From Platanthera guangdongensis (lineage: Eukaryota > Streptophyta > Magnoliopsida > Asparagales > Orchidaceae), in contig CM077150.1 of assembly GCA_039583875.1 (NCBI GenBank), forward strand, positions 54,315,451 to 54,379,450: a DNA stretch of 64,000 nucleotides, read 5' to 3'. Below, in pieces: positions 43,166 through 53,576 of this stretch. The first letter of the stretch is position 1. Every line of letters starts with the position of its first letter. The position numbers were made by a program, and so were the translations under genes. The notes below the pieces were generated by a model. That model made no database searches. It was not told the DNA's origin and was given only the letters and a program-made list of their open reading frames with translations.

Positions 43166-45760
43166 TATAACGCACCAAAATTTGAGAGAGGGTCGACCAG
43201 CATTTTCTGACCAAGTTTGGTTTCTGGAAGGGGGCACACGGTCTGGGACACGGGCGTGTCCCAGGGCGTGTCGGGCTCTAGTCGACGTTTTGGTCGAGAG
43301 GTCGACAGATTTTCGCTCGACGATGTGTCGAGACAAGGCACACGGCCTGAGATACGGGCGTGTATCAGGGCGTGTCGAGCCCGTATCGATGATCGGTCCG
43401 GGAGTCGACGATTTTTGCTCGACGATGTGTCGAGACAAGGCACACGGCCTAGGACACGGGCATGTCCAAGGCCGTGTCAGTTGAGTGTCGAGAGTCCACT
43501 CGACGAAATTCACTCGATGAGTGTCGAGTGTCGAGACTGGGGCACACGGCCTGTGACACGGGCGTGTCACAGGGCATGTCCTGCATGGTCGACGATCTTC
43601 GCTCGACATTTTTCCGCGGTGTCGACACAAAGGCTGTCGACGAGTGTCGAGACTTCGCACACGGCTTGGGACACGGGCGTGTCCCAGGCCGTGTCCTTCT
43701 CAGGTTGATTTCGGGGCTGTGTCGATGGAGGCACGCGGCCGACCACACGGCCGTGTCAGTCGGGACACGGGCGTGTCAGGTAAAACACGGGTGTGTCGGA
43801 TGCCCGTGTGTTGTTCCAGGCGTGTCGATTTGTGACGGCGAATGGGGGACAGGGCCGTGACACGGGCATGTGCCAGGCCATGTTCGGCCCAGGTGTTTTA
43901 TTTTTCAGACGGATCGTGGCCATTCTTTCCCTTATTTTGGGATCTGATGGTCTAGAACTTCTCTTGGGGAGTTAAGTCCGAGAATAGGGTTGGAAACCCT
44001 CATTATTCTCCAAGCTTTCTCTTACTAAATTCTAGAGAGAAGGGAGAGCAAGGAAGAAGGTGAAGGAGGGTTTGGGTTGAAGGAGAGGCTGCGGTGCTCC
44101 AAATCGCGAGCCGAGTCCAGATCCGTGGAGGCTAGAGCTTTGCGAAGGTTTTCATTCGGCTATTTTGCCATGGCTAGGAAGAGGAGTCGGAAGGTAACGA
44201 CACTTCTCCTCTCGGTTTTAGGATGCATGCCTTAGCATCATTTTTCTTTTCTAGTTTTGGGCATCAAACACTCAAATGAGAGGGGTTTGGGTCACCAAGG
44301 TTCAAGAGGAACCTCCGGGTCGATTGAGTCCGCCCCCGGCATGTTTTGCATTAGAGATCCGCTCCGTTAGTGGATTAGGCATGGTGGGTGAAGCCGTAGT
44401 CGCGACTGTTAGTCCGACTCGGTGATCTTGCATACGAACTTTAAGGATTTGTAGAGATTCCGTTGCGGCAAGATGCCGTTTGTGATGTGGTGATGTTTTC
44501 CCCTTTTTCTCAAGTGAGTACGTGTAGTCGGAACCGGACAAGGTTAGCTCCTCAATGGCGGTAGATGGTTTCCTTGGTGGACAAGGTTAGCTCCGCATTG
44601 GTGGTAGATGGTTTCCTTGGTGCGCGGGAACGCTGCAGTACAAATGAGGGACTAGGGTGGAATTGTCTTGGTTTGTGATGTGCCAAGGAGTGGTTGTGTC
44701 TCCATGGTCGGCTGGCTATCCCGTGGCGTACACATCATGTGTGGAGAGTGTCCCGACGAGACTAGTCCCCTTCTGTGAGACTGACGAGAATGCCAAGCAT
44801 GGGGGCAAGCCCGGGCAATGAGGCCATGAGCGGGTGGGGTCCGGCAAGGAATCTTAGAATCGGTCAGTTTGTGTTTGTTGGAATCCTAACAAGAGACGTC
44901 AGAGCCTGCAGGTAAGCCCGGGTCTAAGACCTTGAGCAGGTGGGGCCTAGGCAAGAGTTCCATGTGGCGGCTTGTGTGTCATTGGGGGGGAATTGTGTCT
45001 CCCTTTTTGATTGCGGCTTTATGCCAATGGGGAAACGATGAGTACCCAAATGATGTGATGATGTGCTAGATGAATACACTATAGGGTGCCTTGGGTGAAA
45101 CCCGGGTGTTGCATACATGTTGCATAAGTAGGCCCCTTTTTATATTATATGTTCAACCCGTAGAGAACGTGTATGATGTTTGAGACATCCAAGCTTGTTC
45201 TTAATGCACTTCTTGTTTATATTTATATATTGCATACGAAGTGCTGACTTGCAGGTTGGAGGGTTCCCCGGGGTCCGTTAGGGGCGGCTGGGAGGAGGTG
45301 TGTTTGTTACACAGTTTGAGGTCAGCCTTTGCTGACCCGCATTAGTAATAATTTTATAGGGCAAGGATCGCAAGCAGGAGCTAGCTCGCCGGACAGAAAG
45401 GCCTAAGCCTCATAGAGTGTTAACTTGTGTAGTAGCTCTACTCATTATGGCAGTGTATGTTTTGATGCTCATGTTGTCCGACTTGCATGCCGAGGTAGAA
45501 TAGGAGTGCTTGTGCACTTTCATGACTGTTGTATTAATTGAGTTTGAACTCTCTTATATTGTAAGGTCATAAGGCCATTCTTTGTTTTACTCTTATAGTG
45601 GTCGATAACTTCTAGTCTTGTTTGTGTTTCCGCTGTGTTGTGCAAAGAGTTTTGAGTGTAGGTAGTTATATCATCTTATAATACTAAAGCTGTGGCGTCC
45701 GTATGTTGTGGGGCCCCGGCCAGACCCATATTATACGATCATTACAGGGGAGGTGTTACA
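43166..45760 (+). repeat. 3' LTR of gypsy C
   Basis: 2595 bp. The expected TG start reads TA (TATAACGCACC), and the end is GTGTTACA before GGCCA. It contains one extra 104-bp unit (43274-43377) relative to the 5' LTR. The hairpin array spans 43225-43880, with the longest hairpin at 43659-43694. Confidence 0.92.
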
Positions 45761-46492
45761 GGCCAACTCTTTAGTAAAGAGTTAGTGAGGAATGGTCCTC
45801 AAGTTAAGTGCTTTAAGGATGAGATATGCTCAGCATGTCAAAAAGGCAAGCAGACCAGATCCTCCTTTCATAGCCTAGAAACCAAAGACTCAGTGAGGTG
45901 CTTATACCTCTTGCATATGGATTTATTTGGTCCTATGCCAATTCATAGTCTAGGTAGGAAGGTCTACACTTTTGTGGTTGTAGATGACTATTCTAGATTT
46001 TCATGGGTATTCTTTCTGAGGCAGAAATCTAAAACCCCAAATGTCTTCTGCAATTTTTTTAAACAAATTCAGAATGAATTAGATAGTTCAGTGGTCAAAA
46101 TCAGAAGTCACCATGGAACTGAATTCCAATCTGAATGTATTACAAGGTTGTGTGAAGAATTTGAGATTCATCAGAAATTCTCCTCACCTAAAACACCTTG
46201 GCAAAATGACATTGCTGAAACAAAGAATAGGACATTGATTGAGTCTGGAAGAACACTATTGAGTGACACTACTCTCCCAGAATATTTCTAGGCTGAGGCA
46301 GTAAACACTACATGCCATGTGCTCAATAGGGCTTCCATCACCAAAAGCCACAAAAAGACACCCTATGAGGTTATGAAAGGCAGAAAACCAAACTTATCCT
46401 ATTTTAGGATCTTTGGTTGCAAGTGCTATGTGCTTAATAATGACAAGTCTCACTTAACTAAGTTTGCTGTCAAATCTCAAGATGAGATATTT
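45756..46492 (+). pseudogene. Pol of D, part 2: integrase core
   Basis: It continues D after gypsy C: QLFSKELVRNG, the zinc-finger Cys pair CSACQKGK, HMDLFGPMP (first Asp), then RSHHGTEF, where the second catalytic Asp is replaced by His. AETKNRTLIE retains the Glu. TAG at 46289-46291 sits at a Trp position. It ends in KSQDEIF, where the CACTA element was inserted. Confidence 0.88.
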
Positions 46493-46790
46493 CACTACTA
46501 GAAAACAGGCTTTTGGCCAGGGCAAATTGCCCTGGCAAAAAGTCCAAAACCGTGGCTAAAACCCTTTAGCCACGGTCTATCCACGGGAAAAATCCGTGAC
46601 TAAAGTCGGCGTGGCTAAAAAGTTTAAGCCACGGATTGGCCGTAGCAAATACTATTAGCCATGAAAAGAACTGATGTGGCTAATATCTTGACTTTTAGCC
46701 ACGGTTTTAATCCCTGACTAAAAGTGAACTCATCATTTTTTAAAAACTATTTGCCACGGTTACAAGCCGTGGCAAATAGTAATTTAAGTT
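46493..46790 (+). repeat. CACTA left end with subterminal repeats
   Basis: The terminal repeat is followed by a 21-bp palindrome, GCCAGGGCAA-A-TTGCCCTGGC (46518-46538). About eight to ten GCCACGG/CCGTGGC motifs follow to 46770. The region is non-coding. Confidence 0.85.
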
Positions 46791-47033
46791 TTTTTTAAAA
46801 AAACACATTCAATACTCTAATGACTTTTAGTCCACAAAAGGTAATTTGTCATCACAGAGAACCTGAGACAAATTGAAGAACTACTATAGTTTCAAGTTTT
46901 ATGTGATAAGATGTTAATAGCCAGAATGGAAAAAAAATCAGAAAAAGATTAAACATCTCACAAAGCAGATATCATAAACTAGGCAAGAAATTAACAAATA
47001 TCACTATGAGAAATTCATCACCGTATCATTATC

Positions 47034-47510
47034 CTAACTACTTAGGAGACAAGTTTTCTCCATTTGTTCGACGACTTCCATTCCACATTTCGCGTTGTGA
47101 AGGGCAGGCCAATCAACAACCAGTAAGAAAAACCATATGAATCCTAACACAAATATCACAGTCAGTAGCTCAACAATCCACTTGATCACAATACATAGGA
47201 GTCCTTTCTCACGGTAATAATTGTATAGCCTCTCAAAGAATAGATCCAAATCAGCAATTGGTTCGGATTTCAGTCCTTCGCCACTAAGAAGATCTGATAG
47301 GCTCTCAACATCGGAACCATGCAACCTTCTATAGTCAGATAGCTCTATTACTGGTGGCTCATCTCTGAGCAAATTAATGTTCACTGAAGATTCATTTCTC
47401 AATTGCCATTTCAATATCATAGAACGAAGAAACCCCTTTTGGTCACTAGACATCATTCCCGAAATGTTAGGCTAAACACCAGCAACCAGCCCATGCCACT
47501 AAATGTTCAT
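47034..47510 (-). pseudogene. ATG9-like fragment: Captured ATG9-like N-terminal coding exon (140-aa ORF)
   Basis: Minus-strand ORF 47456-47034. It resembles the N-terminus of plant ATG9, the membrane scramblase of autophagy vesicles: an MMSS start, LLRDEPP and IELSDY segments, then PIADLDLFFERLYNYY (about 68-83). The first membrane segment follows (about 88-117, IVIKWIVELL...FFLLVVDW), then LHNAKCGM. The match ends near Cys-135 and the frame stops at 47036. Full-length plant ATG9 is several times longer, so only the N-terminal end is here. A 3' splice-like TTTCAG precedes the exon at 47511. Other ATG9 exons are absent. Identification rests on family knowledge, not on a search. Confidence 0.8.
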
Positions 47511-48614
47511 CTGAAACCAGGAAAAGTAATTGGTTAATTAGAAATAATATGACATAATTACATCTAAATAGTGTGCCGGTGAGGGCATTGGATGAAACTG
47601 CCAAGCACAATTTTGAGAAATCTGAAGAAACTCAGAATGCCTATAAATAAGGGGAAGAATTTTTGTTCTACAAGATAAACTTCATATTTAAAAATAACTT
47701 TTAGCATTGATATAACCATAATAACCTATGTTTCGAGTGCTGCATCGAGTATCTCCACTCGTTAATAATCTTTTGGTTTAAAGCTAGAGATAGTTTGAGG
47801 ATTGTTTAGAAGATAAAAGTCCAATGTACCCCAGAATTATAATGATATTTCTAATGTCATTTTTGGCACTCAGATGTTTTTCCCAACTTTCAGAGCTGGC
47901 TATAAGGCTTGTGAAGGGAGATCTGAGAAATAGTCGTGGAGGATGGAAAAAATTGAAGATCAATAAGTTTTATGGAGATCTTAGATACTAAAAGATGCAA
48001 ATTGAAGAGTGCATACACGAGAAGAAACTTCATCTAAATGAATAAGCTAAAAGTATGAGGATGCAATCAGAATTTCCAAAAGGGTCCTGTATTTTTTGTA
48101 TTCACAGCATACAAACACATTATTCACATCCATGTTACTTAATTCTTCACACTCCTATCGCAAAAGTTTTAATTTCCCGCCACGGTTCCTTAATGTAACT
48201 ACCTCAATAAATAAAAAAACTAGAAATGCAATAGAGAAATACCAAGTATAACATGTTTTGCAAGAAATTAGAAGAAGATAAAAAGGTAAATCCCCCCCCC
48301 CCCCCCCCCCCCGCCCATCACAACACCCATATTTGAAGAACATAAGCCGATCAATTGTGTTTTTTCCCAAGATATTACCACAATAAGTGAATGGAATCAA
48401 CATGAAAACACAATGTAGGCCATAAAGTTATTGCCATGCTGACAATAAAAAGAATTGATGGCTGAGTATTTCTCTGACTCTTAACTATTTCCATCTTATA
48501 AACATATAACAAAATTTCACTATGACATGCAAAAACATATTGCATGAATTATGACAGCATTAGAAAATAAAATTTTATAACTACTGTGAAATCATTAAGT
48601 CATATGAAACTCAC
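47511..48614. other. CACTA interior, intron-like, no gene recognised
   Basis: AT-rich non-coding sequence that would be the last 5' intron of the captured gene. It contains a C run interrupted by one G (about 48292-48313). I see no transposase or other domain on either strand. Confidence 0.5.
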
Positions 48615-48663
48615 CAGAATTGTCTAGCAAAATTTAAGCCTTCTGGAAACCAAGCTGCAGCTT
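48615..48663 (-). other. Putative captured 5'UTR exon 3 of ATG9-like gene
   Basis: Minus strand: acceptor TTTACCAG before 48663 and donor CTG/GTGAGTTT after 48615, a 49-nt exon. It is supported by splice motifs only. Confidence 0.35.
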
Positions 48664-48941
48664 CTGGTAAATAAGCAAGAATACGAGTAAGCAAGTAGAG
48701 CTAAAAATTATGCGTAAGTAAGATTTCAAAATGAGGGATCATACAGAAATTTACTTTCTTCAAAAGAATGATGACGGTGGGGAGAGTAAAAGAGAACAGG
48801 CGCATACAGCAAATGATCTACAGACCAGAAATCCACTTTTCTAATAAGTTCTAATCAATGAGCTGAAAGAAAAAAAGAGGAAGAAAATGGCTAAGACGCA
48901 AATGGAGGTAAAAAAATAACCACATCTAATAAAATACTCAC

Positions 48942-49041
48942 AGACGAAGGAAGGCAGCTGTATTCTTGAATGAAAGGTGATGGAGACGGTAACATGACGA
49001 GCGATGACAGATAACTCTGATCCATGATGCGAGACAGCATC
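48942..49041 (-). other. Putative captured 5'UTR exon 2 of ATG9-like gene
   Basis: Minus strand: acceptor GGGCTACAG before 49041 and donor TCT/GTGAGTAT after 48942, a 100-nt exon. It is supported by splice motifs only. Confidence 0.35.
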
Positions 49042-49299
49042 CTGTAGCCCCAGCTCCCAAAAACATCGCAACAATCCAAACAAATCGATCACTACACCAA
49101 ACAATTTACAATATATTCGAATTCATCAGCTTAAATGGAATTTTCCAAAATAAAATGAAGAGGAAATAAGTAAATCCAGCTCACGAATCAGTAATGGTTT
49201 GGAAAATCTAGAGCTAGAAACATAAAAATTGGGATCCGATGAACTGAATTCTACAAATTCTACCCTAAACTATTGAATTAAAACGAAACAAAAACGTAC

Positions 49300-49657
49300 C
49301 ACCGGCCAATCATCAACAAATGTCCTTCCAGTCAGAACAATAGTAAGCCGGCCGACACAGCAAAAATCCGGCGAAGTAGATCAAGAGAGAGAAGGGGGCG
49401 TTCGTATTTTATTGAAACCAAAGAAACAATAAAGATGATGCCGAGTTGCCTGCGACTTATAGCCAAGAGAATAGAGATCGGTTAGAAGCAGTTCAAAATT
49501 TTGGGGAGGAGAGAAGGCCTTGCCGATGATGCCAGTGGAAACAGAGAGAAGGCGGAGTATTGGGGAGAGGGAGACATGTGCTGCTGTGAAGCTTCTTCGC
49601 GAGGGGCTGTGGAGATGGCGGGGTATCAGGGAGACGATGGAAGGCAGGAATGAAATG
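49300..49657 (-). other. Putative captured 5'UTR exon 1 of ATG9-like gene
   Basis: Pyrimidine-rich CTCTCTC leader-like sequence on the minus strand ends at donor GTG/GTACGT (49300/49299). The start is set about 30 bp after the TATA box at 49692-49687. A 105-aa ORF here has no family resemblance and is probably incidental. Confidence 0.35.
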
Positions 49658-49685
49658 AAGAAATGATTTAGGGTTGCGAAGTTTT

Positions 49686-49694
49686 GTATATAAC
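49686..49694 (-). promoter_or_regulatory. TATA box upstream of captured ATG9-like fragment
   Basis: GTTATATAC on the minus strand lies about 30 bp before the putative leader. It may be the captured core promoter of the donor gene. Confidence 0.4.
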
Positions 49695-49799
49695 GCATTT
49701 AGTTTTATTTTAAACCTTTGATTATCGGATAGAGGGTCAGGATTTATGTGATGAATTTTAAATTCATGGTCTTTATATAGATAATTTTTATAAACTATA

Positions 49800-49992
49800 T
49801 AATAGTACTTGTTTAGCCACGATTTCGTCAAAGCCGTGGCTAATAGTTTAGTTTTTTGCCACGAATTTGTTATCCGTGGCTAATACTTAATTATTAGCCA
49901 CGAAATATGAACCGTGGATAATACTTAACTATTAGCCACGAATTTTGACCCTGGCAAAAAAAGTGTAGCTAATACTCATTTTTCTAGTAGTG
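49800..49992 (+). repeat. CACTA right end with subterminal repeats
   Basis: It contains TTAGCCACGA/CCGTGGCTAA motifs in both orientations and ends TTTTTCTAGTAGTG, the inverse of the left terminus. Confidence 0.88.
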
Positions 49993-51903
49993 TTTGTTGG
50001 GTACAACAACAATAGTAAGGCTTATAGGGTCTACAATTTGGCTACTCAAGTTGTAGAAGAGTCAGTTCATGCCATATTTGATGAATCTAAACTTATTAAC
50101 AGTAAGTTGCCTAGTAATTCTTGTAGCTCCACAGGTATATAGCAGAAGATAGACCAGCTTACTATCAGAGAAGATCCAACTACAAAGAAGGATGAGGAAA
50201 ATGGTAGTTGCTGTCCACGGGGAGTACAAGACACTCAAGAGGAAAATGAAGACCATGAGGTGCAGCATAATGAAGAGATTGAAGAAGGTCAAACTGCTGA
50301 TGGATTACCTCCAGCAGTTAGACATTTAAAGGATCATCCTGCACACCAGATCATTGGTGATCCAAGATATGGAGTACAAACAAGAAGCAGGAACATAAAC
50401 ACAGTTCTTTGCTCAAGCTTCTTATCTCAACTGGAACCCAAGAGATTTGAAGAAGCTATTCAAGACCCATATTGGATTGATGTTATGCAGGAGGAGTTAA
50501 ATCAATTCAGAAGGTGCAAGGTCTGGGAGTTGGTTCAAAAACCAAAGGGCCACAATGTCATAGGGACAAAGTGGATTTATAGAAACAAGCTTGATGAGAG
50601 TGGGGTCATAGTGAAGAACAAGGCAAGACTAGTTGCCAAAGGATACAGGCAGGAAGAGGGCATAGACTTTGATCAGACTTTTGCTCCAGTGGAAAGGTTG
50701 GAAGCAATCAGGCTATTCCTAGCCTATGCAGCATATCAAGGCTTCAAAGTGTTCCAAATGGATGTTAAGTCAGCATTCTTAAATGGAGACTTAAAAGAGG
50801 AGGTCTATGTAGAACAGCCCTCAGGTTTTGTTGATCCACTCAAACCTAATTATGTTTATAAACTTAGGAAAGCTTTATATGAGTTGAAACAGGCCCCAAG
50901 GGCTTGGTATGAAACCCTGTCTACTTTCCTCATTGAGAACAAATTCTCAAGGGGGAAAATAGACAAGACTCTATTCCTTAGAGAATCCAAAGGAAAGATC
51001 ATCGTAGTCCAAATTTATGTTGATGACATAATATTTGGTTCTGCTGAAAATAACCTTTGTAGGAAGTTTGCAAAACTTATGCAAGGGAAGTTTGAGATGA
51101 GCAGTATGGGAGAACTTAAGTTCTTCTTGGGACTCTAAGTAAGACAGACTGATGATGGTCTGTCCATATCCTAGTCTAAGTTCACCCAGGAGTTAATTAA
51201 GAAGTATGGTATGGAGTCATCCACTACCATGAGAACTCCAATGGAGACAAGTATGTCTCTAAGCAAAGATTATGCAGGGAAACCTGTAGATGAGAATTTG
51301 TATAGAGAGATAGTTGGCTCACTCCTTTATCTAACTGCTAGTAGACCAGACATCATGTATGCTACATGTGTTTGTGCTAGGTACCAATCTTGCCCTAAAG
51401 AATCTCATTATACTGCTATCAAAAGGATTTTGAGATATCTTAAGGGCAGACCTAATCTAGGCCTTTGGTATCCTATGAATAGAGATTTTCTACTAATGGG
51501 CTCTTCAGATGCAGACTTTGCAGGTTGCAAAGTAGATAGGAAAAGCACAACAGGCACCTGTTAATTTCTAGGAGGAAGATTGGTGTCATGGAGCTGTAAG
51601 AAGCAGACTAGTGTGGTCATTTCCACAGCTGAGTCTGAGTATATTGCTGCAGGATGTTGCTGTGTACAAATGTTGTGGATACAACATCAGTTAGAAGATT
51701 ATGGTATTCAGGTAAGTAGAACTCCATTATTATATGATTCTACTAGCGCTATTTCTATTGCTCATAATCAAGTTTCTCATAGTAGAATAAAGCATATAGA
51801 AATAAGATACCATTTTTTTAGAGATCATGTAGAGAAAGAAGATATTTCTTTAGATTTTGTTAATACAGATTTACAAATGCTGACATGTTCACTAAGCCAT
51901 TAG
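49993..51903 (+). pseudogene. Pol of D, part 3: integrase end, reverse transcriptase, RNase H
   Basis: It resumes at VGYNNNSKAYRVYN. The RT is open at 50260-51138: [46 protein letters not shown] and catalytic [13 protein letters not shown] replaces a Gln codon at 51136-51138. RNase H follows (51139-51903), with SLLYLTASRPDI, SSDADFAGC, RKSTTG, STAESEYIAA, YDSTSAI and IKHIEIRYHF, including its acidic residues. A TAA at 51562-51564 interrupts it. This is the RNase H that element H lacks. Confidence 0.88.
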
Positions 51904-52518
51904 ATGAAACTAAATTCAATAATTTCAAAATTGAATTAGGAATGTTGAACATAAATTAGTTTAACAAATCTGGCTAAGTAAAATTGTGTCGACACAAAAA
52001 GTTGTCTGTGTCGACATATAGTAGTTGGTGTCGACATTCCAGGAAAGTGATGTCGAGACATCTAGAAAATCGGTGTCGACACTCCAGGGAAGTGGTGTCG
52101 ACACATCTAGAAAAAAAAAGGTGTTGACTCTTTAGAGAAGTTGTGTCGACACATGCAGAAGTTGTGTCGACACTTACAATCAACACACAGATTTCATCGA
52201 GCGCAGAATCAACTGATCATCGAGTACAGAATCGACACATATCATCGAGCGTAGATTCAACAACACTTCGTCGACCTCAAATTGTCGACTTCACGGGCTC
52301 TTCGTCGAACGCGACCATGACAAATAGAATTGGTGTCGACACATAGAAGTCAACACTTCTGTCAAGACCTTGCAAGTCTGTGTCGACACATTTCAACTGT
52401 GTCGACACATTAAGAGAATTTTTGACGTGCCTTTTGAACTTCATTATTTAGAAGGGTATAAATAGGTCAAAAACATATTCTGTCGACACACTCTCCATAT
52501 TTTCGAGAACAAAATCTT
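51904..52518 (+). other. D spacer between RNase H and third ORF, palindrome-rich
   Basis: No coding similarity. From 51985 it carries many GTGTCGACAC motifs and, at 52195-52315, TCGTCGA/ATCGAGC variants. These are the same motifs as in the LTRs, although this is internal sequence. Possibly a promoter or leader for the third ORF. Confidence 0.6.
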
Positions 52519-53576
52519 GTGTCGACAAATTCTCTCTTCTCAATCCATGATTTTTTCTCAATCCCAATGGCGCCAAAGCTTGAAGATAACGTCAACGAAG
52601 GCTTTGAGTTGGTTCGCAATGCTTTTAATAATGCGGAACCCGAGATTAAAACAGTAGTTACCCTAATTGCAGAAAATGGTTTTGAATTTCTGGTATCCGA
52701 ACCTACAAAGATATGGAAGAAAGAAATACTGGAATTCTATGGCGCAGCTACTTTAGATTCGACTGGACTTAAGATCAAATCTACAGTTCAAGGAGCTAAA
52801 TTTAAAATTAACTTGAAGAGCTTGAGGAAAACTCTTCTCCTCCCAAGATCTCAAGAAGAAGAAGAAGTACCCACATTCAAGACTAGGGAAGCACTTCAGT
52901 GGTGTGGATTGGATCCCACCATGAAGATTGGATTTGCAATGAACAGGAAAGGGATGAATCTGCAAGGAAAATTCCTTTCTGAATAAAAGGGCATTGCAAA
53001 CTGCTCCACAACCTGCTCCAGCCACAGATTATATCTCTTTGTTGGTATCCTTGCAAGTAAAGTTAGATGAACAAAGGATAGTCATGGAGAAATATATGGA
53101 TGAGACCCATAAAGATTTGCAATTCTCCTTGGCTCAAGATATCAAATCCATAAGAATTGAAGTAAATCAGAACAATTACAGGAAGAATTAGCTACTGTAC
53201 AAACAGCTATTAAGACTTCACAAAAGATCATTTCTGATTAGATATTGAAATTAAGGTCATTTTATAAAGATGGTGTTAATTATCTCGATGAATAAGTAAG
53301 ATTTCAGAAAGATGGCCTCAGAGAACATATTGAAAGAGAAGTCATAAAGGGGGAGAGAGTGTTAGTCAAAGCAGGCTCAGATCATGCTAAATGGATATCT
53401 AATAGCATCAGAGCCACCTTTGGATATCCACCCCTATGTGATGATGATAATGTCGCTGAGTCAGGTGTGCAACCTGCTTATTTTGAAGGTGCTCAACCAG
53501 AAGTTGCTCAGGTCATTTACCCTCCAGCAGATTTTGATATGATTCAGCAAGAAGTACAGTCACTGTACAGCCCTAC
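52519..53576 (+). pseudogene. D third ORF, plant-transposon-protein-like, broken
   Basis: The first part (52519-52986, 155 aa) has LVSEPTKIWKKEILEFYGAA followed by a G.KIKSTVQGAKFKI block and LRKTLLLP. It resembles the domain annotated as putative plant transposon protein, seen in third ORFs of SIRE-type elements. ATG at 52567 is an alternative start. Later pieces in other frames (52994-53191, 53359-53576) look like a coiled coil and a Pro/Tyr-rich tail. Gypsy I cuts it at 53577. It bears no resemblance to the H third ORF. There is no membrane segment. Confidence 0.6.

Larger units (their letters stand above)
35861..45760 (+). mobile_element. Gypsy C (Tekay/Del-like), nearly complete
   Basis: 9900 bp inserted in D pol with perfect target duplication GGCCA (35856-35860 and 45761-45765). 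LTRs are 2491 and 2595 bp. The 104-bp difference equals one extra repeat unit (43274-43377) in the 3' copy. The primer site is Met type. Order is gag with CCHC, intron-like segment, protease, RT, RNase H, integrase, then a chromo-like C-terminal motif. Few defects: TAG in gag, TAG in RT, a frameshift between protease and RT, one at the RNase H/integrase border and one near the C-terminus. Confidence 0.93.
46493..49992 (-). mobile_element. CACTA DNA transposon, non-autonomous, 3500 bp
   Basis: Terminal inverted repeats are CACTACTAGAAAA at both ends, with a 3-bp target duplication TTT (46490-46492 and 49993-49995). Removal restores the D integrase sequence seen in G. The ends are rich in subterminal TTAGCCACGG motifs in both orientations, as expected for transposase binding sites in CACTA/En-Spm elements. 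No transposase sequence is present. The interior carries an antisense piece resembling the 5' end of an ATG9 gene. It would need a transposase from elsewhere. Confidence 0.92.
20864..53576 (+). mobile_element. Copia D (SIRE-like), hit by four later elements
   Basis: The visible parts are the 5' LTR (20864-21368 plus 32000-33258), primer site, gag with two CCHC knuckles, pol (35380-35860, 45756-46492, 49993-51903), a spacer and a third ORF (52519-53576). It is interrupted by H, gypsy C, a CACTA element and gypsy I; three of these are flanked by perfect target duplications. The 3' LTR is not in the window. The order PR-INT-RT-RH defines copia. A third ORF after RNase H and the LTR/leader style fit the SIRE lineage. 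Copia G is its close relative. Dead: start codon lost, stops in gag and pol, catalytic Asp changed. Confidence 0.88.

Noticed and set aside
45692..45760. N-terminal extension of the ORF that runs into D integrase
   Set aside because: It is the tail of the C 3' LTR read through the insertion junction, not a real fusion gene.
48290..48315. Long C run as a functional G-quadruplex
   Set aside because: A near-homopolymer with one G; it could form structure, but replication slippage or sequencing error is simpler.
47800..48400. CACTA interior as a transposase remnant
   Set aside because: No transposase motif is seen in any frame; AT-rich, intron-like.
49381..49698. 105-aa minus-strand ORF in the CACTA right half as a second captured gene
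   Set aside because: It lies in a CT-rich leader-like stretch before a donor site and has no domain; 5'UTR fits better.
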